DNA of 35,247 nucleotides. Source: Gammaproteobacteria bacterium. Its GTDB lineage: Bacteria; Pseudomonadota; Gammaproteobacteria; SZUA-229. Shown one piece after another: positions 1-8,119 of the stretch. Under the pieces are notes generated by a model, which saw only the letters and a program-made list of their open reading frames with translations, was not told where the DNA came from and made no database searches. Where the stretch lies: contig DRLE01000007.1 of assembly GCA_011051475.1 (NCBI GenBank), forward strand, positions 1-35,247, written 5' to 3'. Each line of letters starts with the position of its first letter. Position 1 is the stretch's first letter. The translations under genes were made by a program, and so were the position numbers.

Positions 1-235
1 AAAGACACTCGATCAATCGCTCAACCTGCTGAGTACAGCAGCCTGTTCCCATTGTGGCATAGGTCTGTTGTCTAACAGCTTCAACGGTTGTTGCCCCATT
101 GACGATGGCGTGAATAATATCTATCTTAAGCACCTCGTTACAGGTACAGAGGTTTCTATCCAGGTTTTTTCCGAGAACAGGTGGAAGCTGTTCCAGAGAA
201 TCGGTGAGCTGAGCGATTTTTTCTTCAAGCGTCAT
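1..235 (-). CDS. BFD-like [2Fe-2S]-binding protein, 3' end cut by window edge
   Basis: An open frame runs on the minus strand from ATG at 235-233 to the left edge without a stop, giving 78 visible residues. It carries C30-T-C32 followed 33 residues later by G-T-G-C66-C67, in the context N-E-V..I..AI..GATTVE.V. This is the layout of bacterioferritin-associated-ferredoxin-like (Fer2_BFD) domains, which bind a [2Fe-2S] cluster through four cysteines. In the usual family the second pair is C-x2-C; here it is an adjacent CC, with another Cys at 77, so the ligand set is uncertain. A GAG about nine bases upstream of the ATG may be the ribosome site. It lies just downstream of the permease on the same strand, about 78 bp away. 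Partner and exact role cannot be told; electron transfer or iron handling is inferred from the family. Confidence 0.75.
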   Translation of the reverse strand, partial: MTLEEKIAQLTDSLEQLPPVLGKNLDRNLCTCNEVLKIDIIHAIVNGATTVEAVRQQTYATMGTGCCTQQVERLIECL

Positions 236-313
236 AAATATCTCGACATGGCATCAGGACACACTGGCAAATGCACAGCACCGGAAAGCATGCATCAATA
301 CAGGGGTTAACTG

Positions 314-1396
314 TTATACCAGATTATCCAACCGGTAAATAAAGAAATACAGACCGATTGACATAAAAAATACCACATAGCCGATGGCAAGGAATCTTGC
401 CGTAAACCCGGCCGTATTACTCACACTTTCATGGTTCACATAGAATTTATAGGCGATCAGGTTTGCCAGCGAACCGAACAGACTGCCAAAACCACCGGCA
501 TTCACACCCCACAATAAAGCCTCCCAGTTCGAGGTGAACTTTGCAAACAGCAGCGTCGCCGGCACATTACTCATCACCTGACTGGCCAGGGCCGAAAACA
601 GAAAAATATGCCCTGAATGATTCAGCTCGGATGCCAGGATCTCTTTTAAATTATCCGCAATGCCGAAGAAAAACAGAAAACTTAACAACAGGGCATAATC
701 AATACGCAGGGCCTTGCGATCGACAAGTAAAGCAAAAACGAAGGCAAGCACACCGGTCAGGACCGGAAGCACATGGAGCACAGCCAGGATAATAACAAGA
801 AACAAAATGCCATAGCTATATGCGCTTCTGTTCACGACGTGACTGGCCCTAATCTGCAAACCGTTTCTTGTTTTAACAAACACAGAAAAAACCATAATCA
901 CGCCCATGAAAAACAGAGAGAACGGCGCAATTGCCTCGATAAATTCAAGCGGCTTTACGCCATAAAACCAGTAAATATAAAGGTTCTGCGGGTTACCGAG
1001 CGGCGTCAGAGCGGAGCCGGCATTGGCCGCCAATGCTTCCAGGATAACAAGAATATCCTTGCGGTTAACATTAAGTGCCAGCGTAAGCGGCACAACAACC
1101 ATCAGGGCTATATCATTTGTCACCAGCATGGACAGGACAAACGTGGTCATCACCAGCTTTAGTGGCAAAACCTTTCCCTTTTCCATGAGCTGGGAAATTC
1201 TTACTATGAGTCCGCTTTGCTGCAGGCCGTTTACGACAATAAAAAGCATATACAGGATAAACAACACCTGTATTTCCTGGATTGTGTACGACGGTAGCTG
1301 CTTTGTATAAAGAGAGGTAAGAACCAGGCCCGCACCGGAAGAAATCAGTAACCATTCTTTCTGGACAAAATCGATGAGCGACGTCTGGCCTTTCAA
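314..1396 (-). CDS. SLC13/ArsB-type anion permease (CitMHS-like)
   Basis: A 360-residue integral membrane protein with about ten hydrophobic segments. Residues 125-138 read NAGSALTPLGNPQN, the polar re-entrant loop motif of the ion transporter superfamily (SLC13, ArsB, NhaD, citrate-Mg families). A second-half counterpart, SNVPA, lies at 276-280. The protein is therefore a secondary transporter of an anion, probably Na+ or H+ coupled; the substrate cannot be read from the sequence. It is somewhat shorter than typical 400-430-residue members. The frame opens after a TAA, and the only sensible start is TTG at 1396-1394 with a poor ribosome site, so the N-terminus is tentative. It lies between the glutaredoxin-like gene and the BFD-like gene, all on the minus strand. 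Confidence 0.8.
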   Translation of the reverse strand: MKGQTSLIDFVQKEWLLISSGAGLVLTSLYTKQLPSYTIQEIQVLFILYMLFIVVNGLQQSGLIVRISQLMEKGKVLPLKLVMTTFVLSMLVTNDIALMVVVPLTLALNVNRKDILVILEALAANAGSALTPLGNPQNLYIYWFYGVKPLEFIEAIAPFSLFFMGVIMVFSVFVKTRNGLQIRASHVVNRSAYSYGILFLVIILAVLHVLPVLTGVLAFVFALLVDRKALRIDYALLLSFLFFFGIADNLKEILASELNHSGHIFLFSALASQVMSNVPATLLFAKFTSNWEALLWGVNAGGFGSLFGSLANLIAYKFYVNHESVSNTAGFTARFLAIGYVVFFMSIGLYFFIYRLDNLV

Positions 1397-1458
1397 TGAA
1401 ATTTCGCTGCTTTACACTTTAAAGACTGGGAAACCCTTCAGAGAACCAACTATGGCCG

Positions 1459-1848
1459 TTATTCCCCGAAACGCTTCTCAAGATAATCATTGATTTCGCT
1501 GGATTCATACATCCACTCAACACTGCCGTCATCCTTTTCAATGCGCAGGCAGGGCACCTGGTACCTGCCACCCTCTTCGACAAGCTCCCGGTTCCATTTC
1601 GGGTCATTGCGCGCATCACGGACATCTATTTTCAGATTCAGGCGATGGATCTGGCGACGGGTTTTGACGCAGAAGGGACATTGCTGAAAATGGTAGAGCG
1701 CCATTTTCGCCGCTTGCTTATCGACTTCCGCCTGTTTTTCGGGGGAGCGTTGCAGGGGTTTGGGGCGGGTAATCCAGTCGATAAAAATAATGATTTGCGC
1801 CAGCACCCAGCGCACCGGTTTGAAAACAAAACCCAGAATTTTACCCAT
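1459..1848 (-). CDS. Membrane-anchored glutaredoxin-like protein
   Basis: 129 residues. Residues 5-27 form a hydrophobic N-terminal segment that probably anchors the protein in the inner membrane. A charged linker follows, then a thioredoxin-fold domain of glutaredoxin / GST N-terminal type from about residue 50. The CPFC motif at 57-60 is the dithiol active site and V-P99 in YQVP is the cis-proline. The end, SSEINDYLEKRF, is the usual last helix of the fold. Members reduce disulfides or glutathione mixed disulfides; because the fold follows a single N-terminal hydrophobic segment rich in flanking basic residues, it is probably cytoplasm-facing (inference). It sits downstream of lipA on the same strand, separated by an inverted-repeat hairpin. 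Confidence 0.8.
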   Translation of the reverse strand: MGKILGFVFKPVRWVLAQIIIFIDWITRPKPLQRSPEKQAEVDKQAAKMALYHFQQCPFCVKTRRQIHRLNLKIDVRDARNDPKWNRELVEEGGRYQVPCLRIEKDDGSVEWMYESSEINDYLEKRFGE

Positions 1849-1874
1849 TTGAAAACCTCAATTTAAAAGCATTA

Positions 1875-1952
1875 GCCGCAAAGAACGCAAAAGACGCGAA
1901 AAAAACAATAAATGTTTTTGCCTTCCTTTGCGATATTTGCGTTCTTCGCGGC
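1875..1952. repeat. Iterated-word hairpin, CGCAAA family (copy 1)
   Basis: An imperfect inverted repeat between lipA and the glutaredoxin-like gene. The left arm at 1875-1900 and the reverse complement of 1927-1952 share GCCGC(A/G)AAGAACGCAAA with one mismatch in the outer 17 bases; the inner part pairs less well. The arms are built of near-repeats of CGCAAAGAA. Just outside the left arm is an A-rich leader, TTTAAAAGCATTA, also found at other copies. No T-run follows on either strand, so it is not a standard intrinsic terminator. Confidence 0.85.
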
Positions 1953-1958
1953 AAAAAG

Positions 1959-2957
1959 TTACTTAACCGTACCCGTAAACTCACCATGCGCCTGCAGGTC
2001 AGCGTGATAGGACGAACGCACCATGGGTCCGCTGGCAACATGGGTAAAGCCCATGTCCATGCCGATACGATACAGTTCATCGAATTCTTCCGGCGTCACA
2101 TAGCGCCTTACCGGCAGGTGATGTTTGCTGGGCTGTAAATACTGGCCCAGGGTCAGCATTTCTACATTGTGCGCGCGCATATCGCGCATGACTTCGACCA
2201 CTTCGTCGATCTCTTCACCCAGGCCCAGCATCAGGCCGGACTTGCCGGGCACCTCGGGAAACAGTTGCTTGAATTTTTTCAGCAGGTCCAGTGACCACTG
2301 GTAGTCGGCGCCCGGACGACACTCCCTGTACAGACGCGGCACGGTCTCCAGGTTGTGATTGAATACATCCGGTGGTGACTGTTTAAGAATCTCCAGCGCC
2401 ACTTCCATGCGACCACGAAAGTCCGGCACCAGGATTTCGATTTCTATCTCGGGATTAAGCTGCCGGGTCTTTTTGATACATTCGACAAAATGCCCGGCAC
2501 CGCCGTCGCGCAAATCGTCGCGGTCCACCGAGGTAATGACCACGTAGTTCAGCGCCATGGCCTGTATGGTTTCGGCCAGGTGCTGCGGTTCGTTTTCATC
2601 CAGCGGATTGGGCCGGCCGTGGCCGACATCACAGAACGGGCAGCGGCGGGTGCAGATATCGCCCATAATCATAAAGGTGGCCGTGCCCTTGCCGAAGCAC
2701 TCGCCCAGGTTGGGACAGGCCGCTTCCTCGCAGACCGTAAACAGTTTCTGCTCGCGCAGCACCGATTTCAGTTTTTTTGCATTGGGATGAAACGGCGATT
2801 TGGCGCGTATCCAGTTCGGCTTGCGCAGGCGCTCGGCACTGGTATCGACCTTGACGGGAATACGCGCGACCTTTTCCGCCCCCCTGAGCTTTTCACCCGC
2901 CACTGCCCGACGCGGTTTTGCGGGACTTTTTTTATGCGCTTGCCTGGTTTCGCTCAT
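1959..2957 (-). CDS. lipA: Lipoyl synthase
   Basis: 332 residues. A radical-SAM enzyme that inserts two sulfurs into protein-bound octanoyl groups to make lipoyl cofactors. The auxiliary [4Fe-4S] cluster ligands are C76, C81 and C87 (CEEAACPNLGEC), and the radical-SAM cluster ligands are C102, C106 and C109 (CTRRCPFC). The terminal RSSY motif at 314-317 supplies the serine ligand of the auxiliary cluster. Length matches the family (about 321 in E. coli), with a basic N-terminal extension. The start at 2957 overlaps the end of lipB by 26 bp, which argues for translational coupling. It acts with LipB upstream, and its product is needed by GcvH, encoded further along the window. Confidence 0.97.
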   Translation of the reverse strand: MSETRQAHKKSPAKPRRAVAGEKLRGAEKVARIPVKVDTSAERLRKPNWIRAKSPFHPNAKKLKSVLREQKLFTVCEEAACPNLGECFGKGTATFMIMGDICTRRCPFCDVGHGRPNPLDENEPQHLAETIQAMALNYVVITSVDRDDLRDGGAGHFVECIKKTRQLNPEIEIEILVPDFRGRMEVALEILKQSPPDVFNHNLETVPRLYRECRPGADYQWSLDLLKKFKQLFPEVPGKSGLMLGLGEEIDEVVEVMRDMRAHNVEMLTLGQYLQPSKHHLPVRRYVTPEEFDELYRIGMDMGFTHVASGPMVRSSYHADLQAHGEFTGTVK

Positions 2958-3591
2958 GGTAGATCGTCTTTATCAGTTGCCGCTCAAGCTGTTTTCCTGC
3001 CATGTCGATATCGATGTGCGTATCGGCCAGCAGTGACCCGAGCTGGGTTACTTCCAGGCCTTCGTATCCGCAGGGATTGATGCGCGAGAACGGTTCAAGG
3101 TCCATATCGAGATTCAGTGACAGACCATGAAAACTGCAGCCCCGGCGGATACGCAGGCCCAAAGCGGCTATTTTAGCATGATTCACATAGACGCCCGGCG
3201 CATCCGCCCGGGCCTGCGCCGTGATACCGTAGCCCGACAGCAGATCGATGACGGACTGCTCCAGACAGGTAACCAGCTCACGCACGCCCATACCCAGGCG
3301 CCTGATATCCACCAGGGTGTATACCACGAGCTGACCGGGGCCGTGGTAGGTGACCTGACCGCCACGGTCTGAATTGACCACGGGAATATCGGCAGCATTG
3401 AGAATATGTTCGGGTTTGCCGTTCTTGCCCAGGGTGTAGACCGGCGGATGCTGCAGAAACCAGAACTCGTCGGGCGTATCGGCCTGGCGCGCGTCGGTAA
3501 AGGCCTGCATATCCTGCCAGCTTTGCGTATAGGCAACCTGCCCCAGGTAACGCATTTTCGGCGCCGGTGGCGGGACGGAGGTGGCAGGCAT
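2932..3591 (-). CDS. lipB: Octanoyl-[ACP]:protein N-octanoyltransferase
   Basis: 219 residues. It transfers octanoate from acyl carrier protein to the lipoyl-domain lysine of target proteins, the step before LipA. The family motif RGGQVTYHGPGQ is at 76-87. The catalytic pair is K140 (in HAKIAALGL) and C174 (in INPCGYEG), spaced 34 residues apart as in E. coli K135/C169. Residues 149-157 (RRGCSFHGL) are also conserved. The N-terminus has a short proline-rich stretch. The gene starts 12 bp after the ybeD stop and its end overlaps lipA, the normal ybeD-lipB-lipA order. Confidence 0.97.
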   Translation of the reverse strand: MPATSVPPPAPKMRYLGQVAYTQSWQDMQAFTDARQADTPDEFWFLQHPPVYTLGKNGKPEHILNAADIPVVNSDRGGQVTYHGPGQLVVYTLVDIRRLGMGVRELVTCLEQSVIDLLSGYGITAQARADAPGVYVNHAKIAALGLRIRRGCSFHGLSLNLDMDLEPFSRINPCGYEGLEVTQLGSLLADTHIDIDMAGKQLERQLIKTIYHERNQASA

Positions 3592-3603
3592 GGGGAAAAG
3601 CGC

Positions 3604-3909
3604 TTACAGCGCCATATGAACGTGTTCGCAGGCGGTCAGATCCATATAGATATCATCAAGCTGCTGTTTGCTTTGCGCATTGATGGTAATGGTCATGGAA
3701 GTGTACTTGCCGTTTTTGCTGGCGCGGCTGTTGATGGCGCCCTCGCCCAGATCACTGACATGACGGTTGATAATCTCGATGACCGCAATTTCAAAGGCCT
3801 CACAGCTCAGGCCCATGGCCTTGATCGGGAACTGGCAGGGAAACTCAAGCAGGGTCTCACCCTCTTTCAGGGAAAGATCGTGCAGTTTAATGTCTTTTTC
3901 TTCACTCAT
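3604..3909 (-). CDS. ybeD: YbeD / DUF493 family protein
   Basis: 101 residues from the ATG at 3909, beginning MSEEKD, which is preceded by a good GAG ribosome site. A longer open frame reaches 3972, but that part overlaps the end of dat. The sequence LLEFPCQFPIKAMG, the region about the residue-60 VSDLG and the KNGKYTSMTITI strand are the pattern of the small UPF0250 (YbeD) alpha/beta proteins, which resemble ACT-like regulatory domains. Its biochemical role is not established. Its position directly before lipB is conserved in many proteobacteria and hints at a link with lipoate metabolism. The dat stop is only 8 bp upstream, so it is probably co-transcribed with dat. Confidence 0.93.
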   Translation of the reverse strand: MSEEKDIKLHDLSLKEGETLLEFPCQFPIKAMGLSCEAFEIAVIEIINRHVSDLGEGAINSRASKNGKYTSMTITINAQSKQQLDDIYMDLTACEHVHMAL

Positions 3910-3917
3910 AATCACTC

Positions 3918-4784
3918 TCAGGCGCGAATACTCTGCTTGTACTGCTGATACAGGCCGGTAATATGCTTCCACATGTCACCCGCCCGCCCCTGACTGACGG
4001 CCTTGCCATCGAGCTGTATCACCGGGGCTATTTCACGGGTGGAACTGGTCATCCAGATTTCATCGGCCTGATCCAGCTCGCCTTGCTTTATTTCGCGCTC
4101 TTCCACCAATATGGTGTTGTTTTTCGCGATTTCAATCACCAGGTCGCGGGTAATGCCGGGCAGCAGGCAGCGGCTGGTCGGCGGTGTGACAAGAACCTCG
4201 TCCTTAACCAGAAAGACATTGCTGGCGGTGCCTTCGGTGACCAGACCATCACGGATCAGAATGGCGTCATCGACACCGGCGGCACGCGCCTGCTGCTTGA
4301 GCATGACATTGCCGATCAGCGAGGTGGACTTGATATCGCAGGCGTTCCAGCGGAAGTCATCAACGGTAATAGCCGTGATACCGGCAGAAATCCTGTCCAG
4401 GTCCGGTGGTGTTACCGGCAACACCATGGCAAATACCGTGGGCGGGTACTGAGGGTCGATGACAAGATCACGTTTCGGATAAACGCCGCGGGTAATCTGC
4501 AGATAGATGGCCGATTCGGGCTGGCCGGCCTGCTCGGTATTTTTATCCAGCAGGCTGCTAAACAGTGACAGCCACTGCTCGGCCGACAGCGGGTTATCAA
4601 GGGTGACACGATCCAGACTGTTCTGCAGACGCTGCAGGTGCTTTTTCAGGCCGACCAGTTTGCCGTCATAAACAGGGATGACTTCATAAACACCATCACC
4701 GAAGAGAAAGCCGCGGTCCATAACGGAGACCTTTGCGTCTTCCAGTGGCAGGTAATCGCCATTAAGGTAAACAGTGCCGGGCAT
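3918..4784 (-). CDS. dat: D-amino-acid transaminase (class IV PLP aminotransferase)
   Basis: 288 residues from the ATG at 4784, chosen because AAGGA lies just upstream; a longer frame to 4838 would translate part of a repeat element. Class IV aminotransferase fold. The sequence VMDRGFLFGDGVYEV near the N-terminus is typical. The PLP lysine is K152 in DIKSTSLIGN, and the D-AAT-like motif LIGNVMLKQ follows. Dat interconverts D-alanine, D-glutamate and their keto acids, which fits its place after the D-alanyl-D-alanine carboxypeptidase gene dacA. A branched-chain or aminodeoxychorismate activity is possible in this family, but the sequence looks more like Dat. The neighbouring hairpin at 4813-4880 separates it from dacA. 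Confidence 0.9.
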   Translation of the reverse strand: MPGTVYLNGDYLPLEDAKVSVMDRGFLFGDGVYEVIPVYDGKLVGLKKHLQRLQNSLDRVTLDNPLSAEQWLSLFSSLLDKNTEQAGQPESAIYLQITRGVYPKRDLVIDPQYPPTVFAMVLPVTPPDLDRISAGITAITVDDFRWNACDIKSTSLIGNVMLKQQARAAGVDDAILIRDGLVTEGTASNVFLVKDEVLVTPPTSRCLLPGITRDLVIEIAKNNTILVEEREIKQGELDQADEIWMTSSTREIAPVIQLDGKAVSQGRAGDMWKHITGLYQQYKQSIRA

Positions 4785-4812
4785 AATGGTCCTTAAAACA
4801 TTAAAAACGTAA

Positions 4813-4880
4813 GCCGCGAAAAACGCAAAATAAGGCAAAAATTATTGTTTTGATTTGCCTCACTTTGCGTTCTTCGCGGC
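4813..4880. repeat. Iterated-word hairpin, CGCAAA family (copy 2)
   Basis: Lies between dacA and dat. Two 27-base arms (4813-4839 and 4854-4880) with a 14-base loop. The arms match at 24 of 27 positions, and all three differences are A/G transitions, which become G-U pairs in a minus-strand transcript. The arm core is GCCGCGAAgAACGCAAA. It begins 28 bp upstream of the chosen dat start and would fold in the dat leader. Confidence 0.88.
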
Positions 4881-4914
4881 AAAAAATTCGGACTTGAAAT
4901 CAAATACAGATAAC

Positions 4915-6090
4915 TTATTCAAGCATCCGCATAAAATAGTCCTTGGCTTTCTGCAGCAGACCGCCTTCTTCGACGGTTTCCAGTGCTACCAGCGGTACTT
5001 TGGCCAGCACTTCACCGTCCAGCGACACCTTGACTTCACCGACCTGCTGGCCCTTTTTAACCGGGGCTTCGATATTCTTGTCGATATCCATCACCGCTTC
5101 AAGCTTGTCATAGGACCCGCGGGGAATAACCACCGCAAGGTCGTCTGCCAGACCGACGGTAATGGTCTCGAACTCACCGTTCCAGATACGCGGGCGGCTC
5201 AGCACTTCGTCGGCGTCATACAGGGTGTGTGACTCAAAGAAACGGAAACCGTAATTCAGCAGCGCCTGGCTGACGGTGGCGCGGGCCTTTTTGCTGTCGG
5301 TACCCAGTACCACGGTAATCAGACGCATGTCCCCACGCTGCGCCGATGACACCAGGCAGTAACCGGCCGACTCGGTATGGCCGGTTTTAATACCATCGAC
5401 ACTCTCATCACGCCACAGCAGCTTGTTGCGATTGTACTGCTTGATATTGTTGTAGGTGTATTCCTTTTCCTTGTACAGTTCGTAATGCTCGGGAAACTCA
5501 CGGATAATAGCGGCCCCCAGCAGGGCTATATCACGCGCCGTGGTCAGATGATTCTTGTCCGGCCAGCCGGTACTGTTGACGAAATGCGTATTCTTCATGC
5601 CCAGCTCGGCAGCGTACTGGTTCATCAGCTGCACAAAGGCCTCCTCGGTACCTGCCACATGTTCGGCCAGCGCGACACTGGCGTCATTGCCCGACTGAAT
5701 GATCAGTCCTTTCAGCAATTCATGCACCGGCACCCTGGTATTCACTTCAAGATACATTCTTGAACCGCCCATACGCCAGGCTTTTTCACTGATTTCGACC
5801 ATGTCATCCATGGACATACGGTCGGCATCCAGCTCCTTGTAAACCACATAGGCGGTCATCATTTTGGTAATACTGGCGGGCTCGATCTTTTCATCAGCGT
5901 TCTTTTCGGCCAGCACCTTGCCACTGGCAAAATCCATAACAATGTAGTTTTTTGCAGCCACATCCGGCGGCGCAGGTATCGGCATGGCAGCGACTGCCAG
6001 GTTGGCCTGGAGCAGACTGAATAAAATCAACGCCAGTGAAAACGACATTAATGATGATAGTTTTTTTATAGGAAACATTATTTTTTTCAT
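4915..6090 (-). CDS. dacA: D-alanyl-D-alanine carboxypeptidase (PBP5/6 type)
   Basis: 391 residues from ATG at 6090; a longer frame starts at a GTG at 6126. Signal peptide at about 1-35 (hydrophobic, ending LAVAA). The serine-peptidase S11 motifs are all present: S73-I-T-K76 (nucleophile serine), S133-G-N135 and K235-T-G237. After the catalytic domain comes the beta-rich PBP5 C-terminal domain, then an amphipathic helix (QKAKDYFMRMLE), which in PBP5/6 tethers the protein to the outer face of the inner membrane. It trims the terminal D-Ala from peptidoglycan pentapeptides. It sits between rlpA and dat in the cell-wall cluster. Confidence 0.95.
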   Translation of the reverse strand: MKKIMFPIKKLSSLMSFSLALILFSLLQANLAVAAMPIPAPPDVAAKNYIVMDFASGKVLAEKNADEKIEPASITKMMTAYVVYKELDADRMSMDDMVEISEKAWRMGGSRMYLEVNTRVPVHELLKGLIIQSGNDASVALAEHVAGTEEAFVQLMNQYAAELGMKNTHFVNSTGWPDKNHLTTARDIALLGAAIIREFPEHYELYKEKEYTYNNIKQYNRNKLLWRDESVDGIKTGHTESAGYCLVSSAQRGDMRLITVVLGTDSKKARATVSQALLNYGFRFFESHTLYDADEVLSRPRIWNGEFETITVGLADDLAVVIPRGSYDKLEAVMDIDKNIEAPVKKGQQVGEVKVSLDGEVLAKVPLVALETVEEGGLLQKAKDYFMRMLE

Positions 6091-6222
6091 TACGTTTTTT
6101 ATACTTGAAATTCCGTTATGCCGCACGCCTGCAGACGTGCAGCCCTGAAAGATGTCAGAAACAGCCCTGATTATTTTGTAGCATTTGAATTCGGTGTAGG
6201 TGTTTTCCGTTGGCTTTTATTA

Positions 6223-7029
6223 TCAGTTCGCCTTTATTATTTTTATATTCTGGTGCTGATTCTGTTTCAGCTGGGTTAACAGCTGTTTTGCCACGTGCTC
6301 CGAAGGCAGCGGGCCGATTCTTACGCGGTAGACCGGTTTGCCTTTTTTGCTTTCAATATGCAGGCGCACATCGCGAAAACCTTCCGACTGCAGACGCCCC
6401 AGATGCTGCAGCGCATTCTCCTCGGTGCTGAACGCCGCGACCTGGACATAAAGTTTATCACCTTCCGTTACCGGCGACTCGACAATCGACGCACTGCGCT
6501 GGCGGTTTAGATCCTGTTTCGATTTCACCACGCGAATCATGACATTGGCCGTACCGGTCTGAGCCACACCCAGCTTTGTCGCCGCCGCATAGGACAGATC
6601 AATAATCCTGCCCTCGTGGAACGGCCCGCGGTCGTTGACCCGGACTACCGCCTTGCGCCCGTTATCCAGATTGGTTACTTCCACATACACCGGTATCGGC
6701 AGCGTCTTGTGCGCAGCGGTCATGGCATACATATCATAGTCTTCGCCGCTGGAGGTACGGCGGCCATGAAACTTGTTGCCGTACCAGGAAGCAATGCCTT
6801 TCTGCGCAAAGCCGTCGGCCGAATCCATGACATGATAGGTTTTGCCGTTGACCTCGTAGCTGTCAGGGTTACCATAACGGCTCGGCGTTACCGGCTGCGG
6901 CAGCGCGTTGGGAATTTCATGCCACTGCTTGCTGTAATTGGCCGGCGCGCTGTCGCGTACCTCGCCGCAGGCATTCAGCAGCAGGGCTAATGCACAAAAC
7001 AGCGGTAATTGCAGGTAACGAACGGTCAA
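6223..7029 (-). CDS. rlpA: Septal-ring lytic transglycosylase RlpA, lipoprotein
   Basis: 268 residues. N-terminal lipoprotein signal with lipobox L-N-A-C21. A double-psi beta-barrel domain spans about 75-165 (GIASWYGNKFHGRRTSSGE, VRVNDRGPF, IIDLSYAAA), the RlpA catalytic fold that in Pseudomonas cleaves glycan strands lacking stem peptides. A SPOR domain of about 70 residues ends the protein (LYVQVAAFSTEENA..., RVRIGPL) and binds denuded septal glycan. It is shorter than the E. coli protein because the linker is shorter. It follows mltB with a 15 bp gap, consistent with one transcript, and precedes dacA, whose activity produces trimmed stem peptides. Confidence 0.95.
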   Translation of the reverse strand: MTVRYLQLPLFCALALLLNACGEVRDSAPANYSKQWHEIPNALPQPVTPSRYGNPDSYEVNGKTYHVMDSADGFAQKGIASWYGNKFHGRRTSSGEDYDMYAMTAAHKTLPIPVYVEVTNLDNGRKAVVRVNDRGPFHEGRIIDLSYAAATKLGVAQTGTANVMIRVVKSKQDLNRQRSASIVESPVTEGDKLYVQVAAFSTEENALQHLGRLQSEGFRDVRLHIESKKGKPVYRVRIGPLPSEHVAKQLLTQLKQNQHQNIKIIKAN

Positions 7030-7044
7030 GCAGAATACTCCGGC

Positions 7045-8031
7045 TTAATCTTCCAGCTTCTGACTTAAATGGAACACGGCCATGCTGTAAAGTTCACTGT
7101 GGTTATAACGTGATATTGCGTAAAAATTCTGGAACCCCAGCCAGTACTCGATGCCTTTTTTGCCATCGAGCCTGATCAGCGTTGCCTTTTCGCTGTCGGT
7201 AACCGGCTGGTAGAGTTTTACCCCCTGTTTTTTGAACCAGGCAACCGTGGCATAGGGCTTCAGTTTGTTCGATTCCGGCACGATACTTTCATCGGTAACG
7301 TCAACGGGGTAGGCAATCAACCCGTCTTTTACCCAGCCATGCTTTTTGAAATAGTTGGCGACGCTGCCAATCACATCAGGCACGCTGTGCCAGAGATCAC
7401 GCTTGCCGTCACCGTCAAAATCCACCGCGTAGGCGCGGTAACTGCTGGAAATGAACTGCGGCATACCCATGGCACCGGCATAGGAGCCGGTCATGTCCTC
7501 GATATCGATATGCTCTTCCTTTGACAGCAACAGGAACTGTTTCAGCTCGCTGCGAAAGAATTTTGCCCGTGGCGGGTAATCGAAACCCAGCGTGGTCAGT
7601 GAATCAAAAATAATGTGCTTGCCGGTATGTCGGCCATAATAGGTTTCCACGCCAATAATGGCGGCGATGATTTCCCTGGGCACACCGAACTCGGCCTCCG
7701 CGCGCTGCAGGGTTGCCAGGTTGTTTTTGATAAATTCACGCCCCATGCGGGCACGCTTTTCGGTAACAAAAATGGGCCGGTACTGTTTCCAGGTCAGTTC
7801 CTTTTCCGCCGGTTTGGCAATGGATTCGAGCACGTGGTCCAGGCGTTTGGCCTTGCTGAACTGCTTGACCAGATAGTCACGATCAAAACCGTGCTCTTTT
7901 ACCATTTCATCGATAAACGCCTGCACGTCCTCTCGGTCCGCATAACCGGCCTGAGCCTGCGATGACATCAGTAAAGCCGGCACGAGCAGCAGGACGCCAA
8001 GGGTTCTGGTCCATAATGTTGTTTTGTTCAT
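7045..8031 (-). CDS. mltB: Membrane-bound-type lytic murein transglycosylase B
   Basis: 328 residues from ATG at 8031, chosen because GGAAACC precedes it and a signal peptide (about 1-28, ending AQAQA-G) follows at once; the open frame extends to 8082. Catalytic glutamate E129 in IIGVETYYGR. GSYAGAMGMPQFISSSYR and the DFDGDGKRDLW calcium-binding-like loop are typical of the family 3 (MltB/SltB) enzymes, which cut glycan strands to 1,6-anhydro products. There is no lipobox cysteine, so unlike E. coli MltB this copy is predicted to be a soluble periplasmic enzyme. It lies between rodA and rlpA. Confidence 0.94.
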   Translation of the reverse strand: MNKTTLWTRTLGVLLLVPALLMSSQAQAGYADREDVQAFIDEMVKEHGFDRDYLVKQFSKAKRLDHVLESIAKPAEKELTWKQYRPIFVTEKRARMGREFIKNNLATLQRAEAEFGVPREIIAAIIGVETYYGRHTGKHIIFDSLTTLGFDYPPRAKFFRSELKQFLLLSKEEHIDIEDMTGSYAGAMGMPQFISSSYRAYAVDFDGDGKRDLWHSVPDVIGSVANYFKKHGWVKDGLIAYPVDVTDESIVPESNKLKPYATVAWFKKQGVKLYQPVTDSEKATLIRLDGKKGIEYWLGFQNFYAISRYNHSELYSMAVFHLSQKLED

Positions 8032-8119
8032 ATAGGTTTCCATTAAATTCATATTGTTCTGTATTGATAATTCCCTTGTCACTATCCCGGCGCAACAGTC
8101 CGGGACGGGTATTTTGCCA

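Noticed and set aside
68..310. 80-residue plus-strand ORF at the left end
   Set aside because: It overlaps the BFD-like frame on the minus strand, which carries a clear Cys pattern.
4785..4838. N-terminal extension of Dat (MPYFAFFAAYVF...)
   Set aside because: It would translate the arm of a repeat hairpin; the ATG at 4784 has a good AAGGA site and begins the family sequence.
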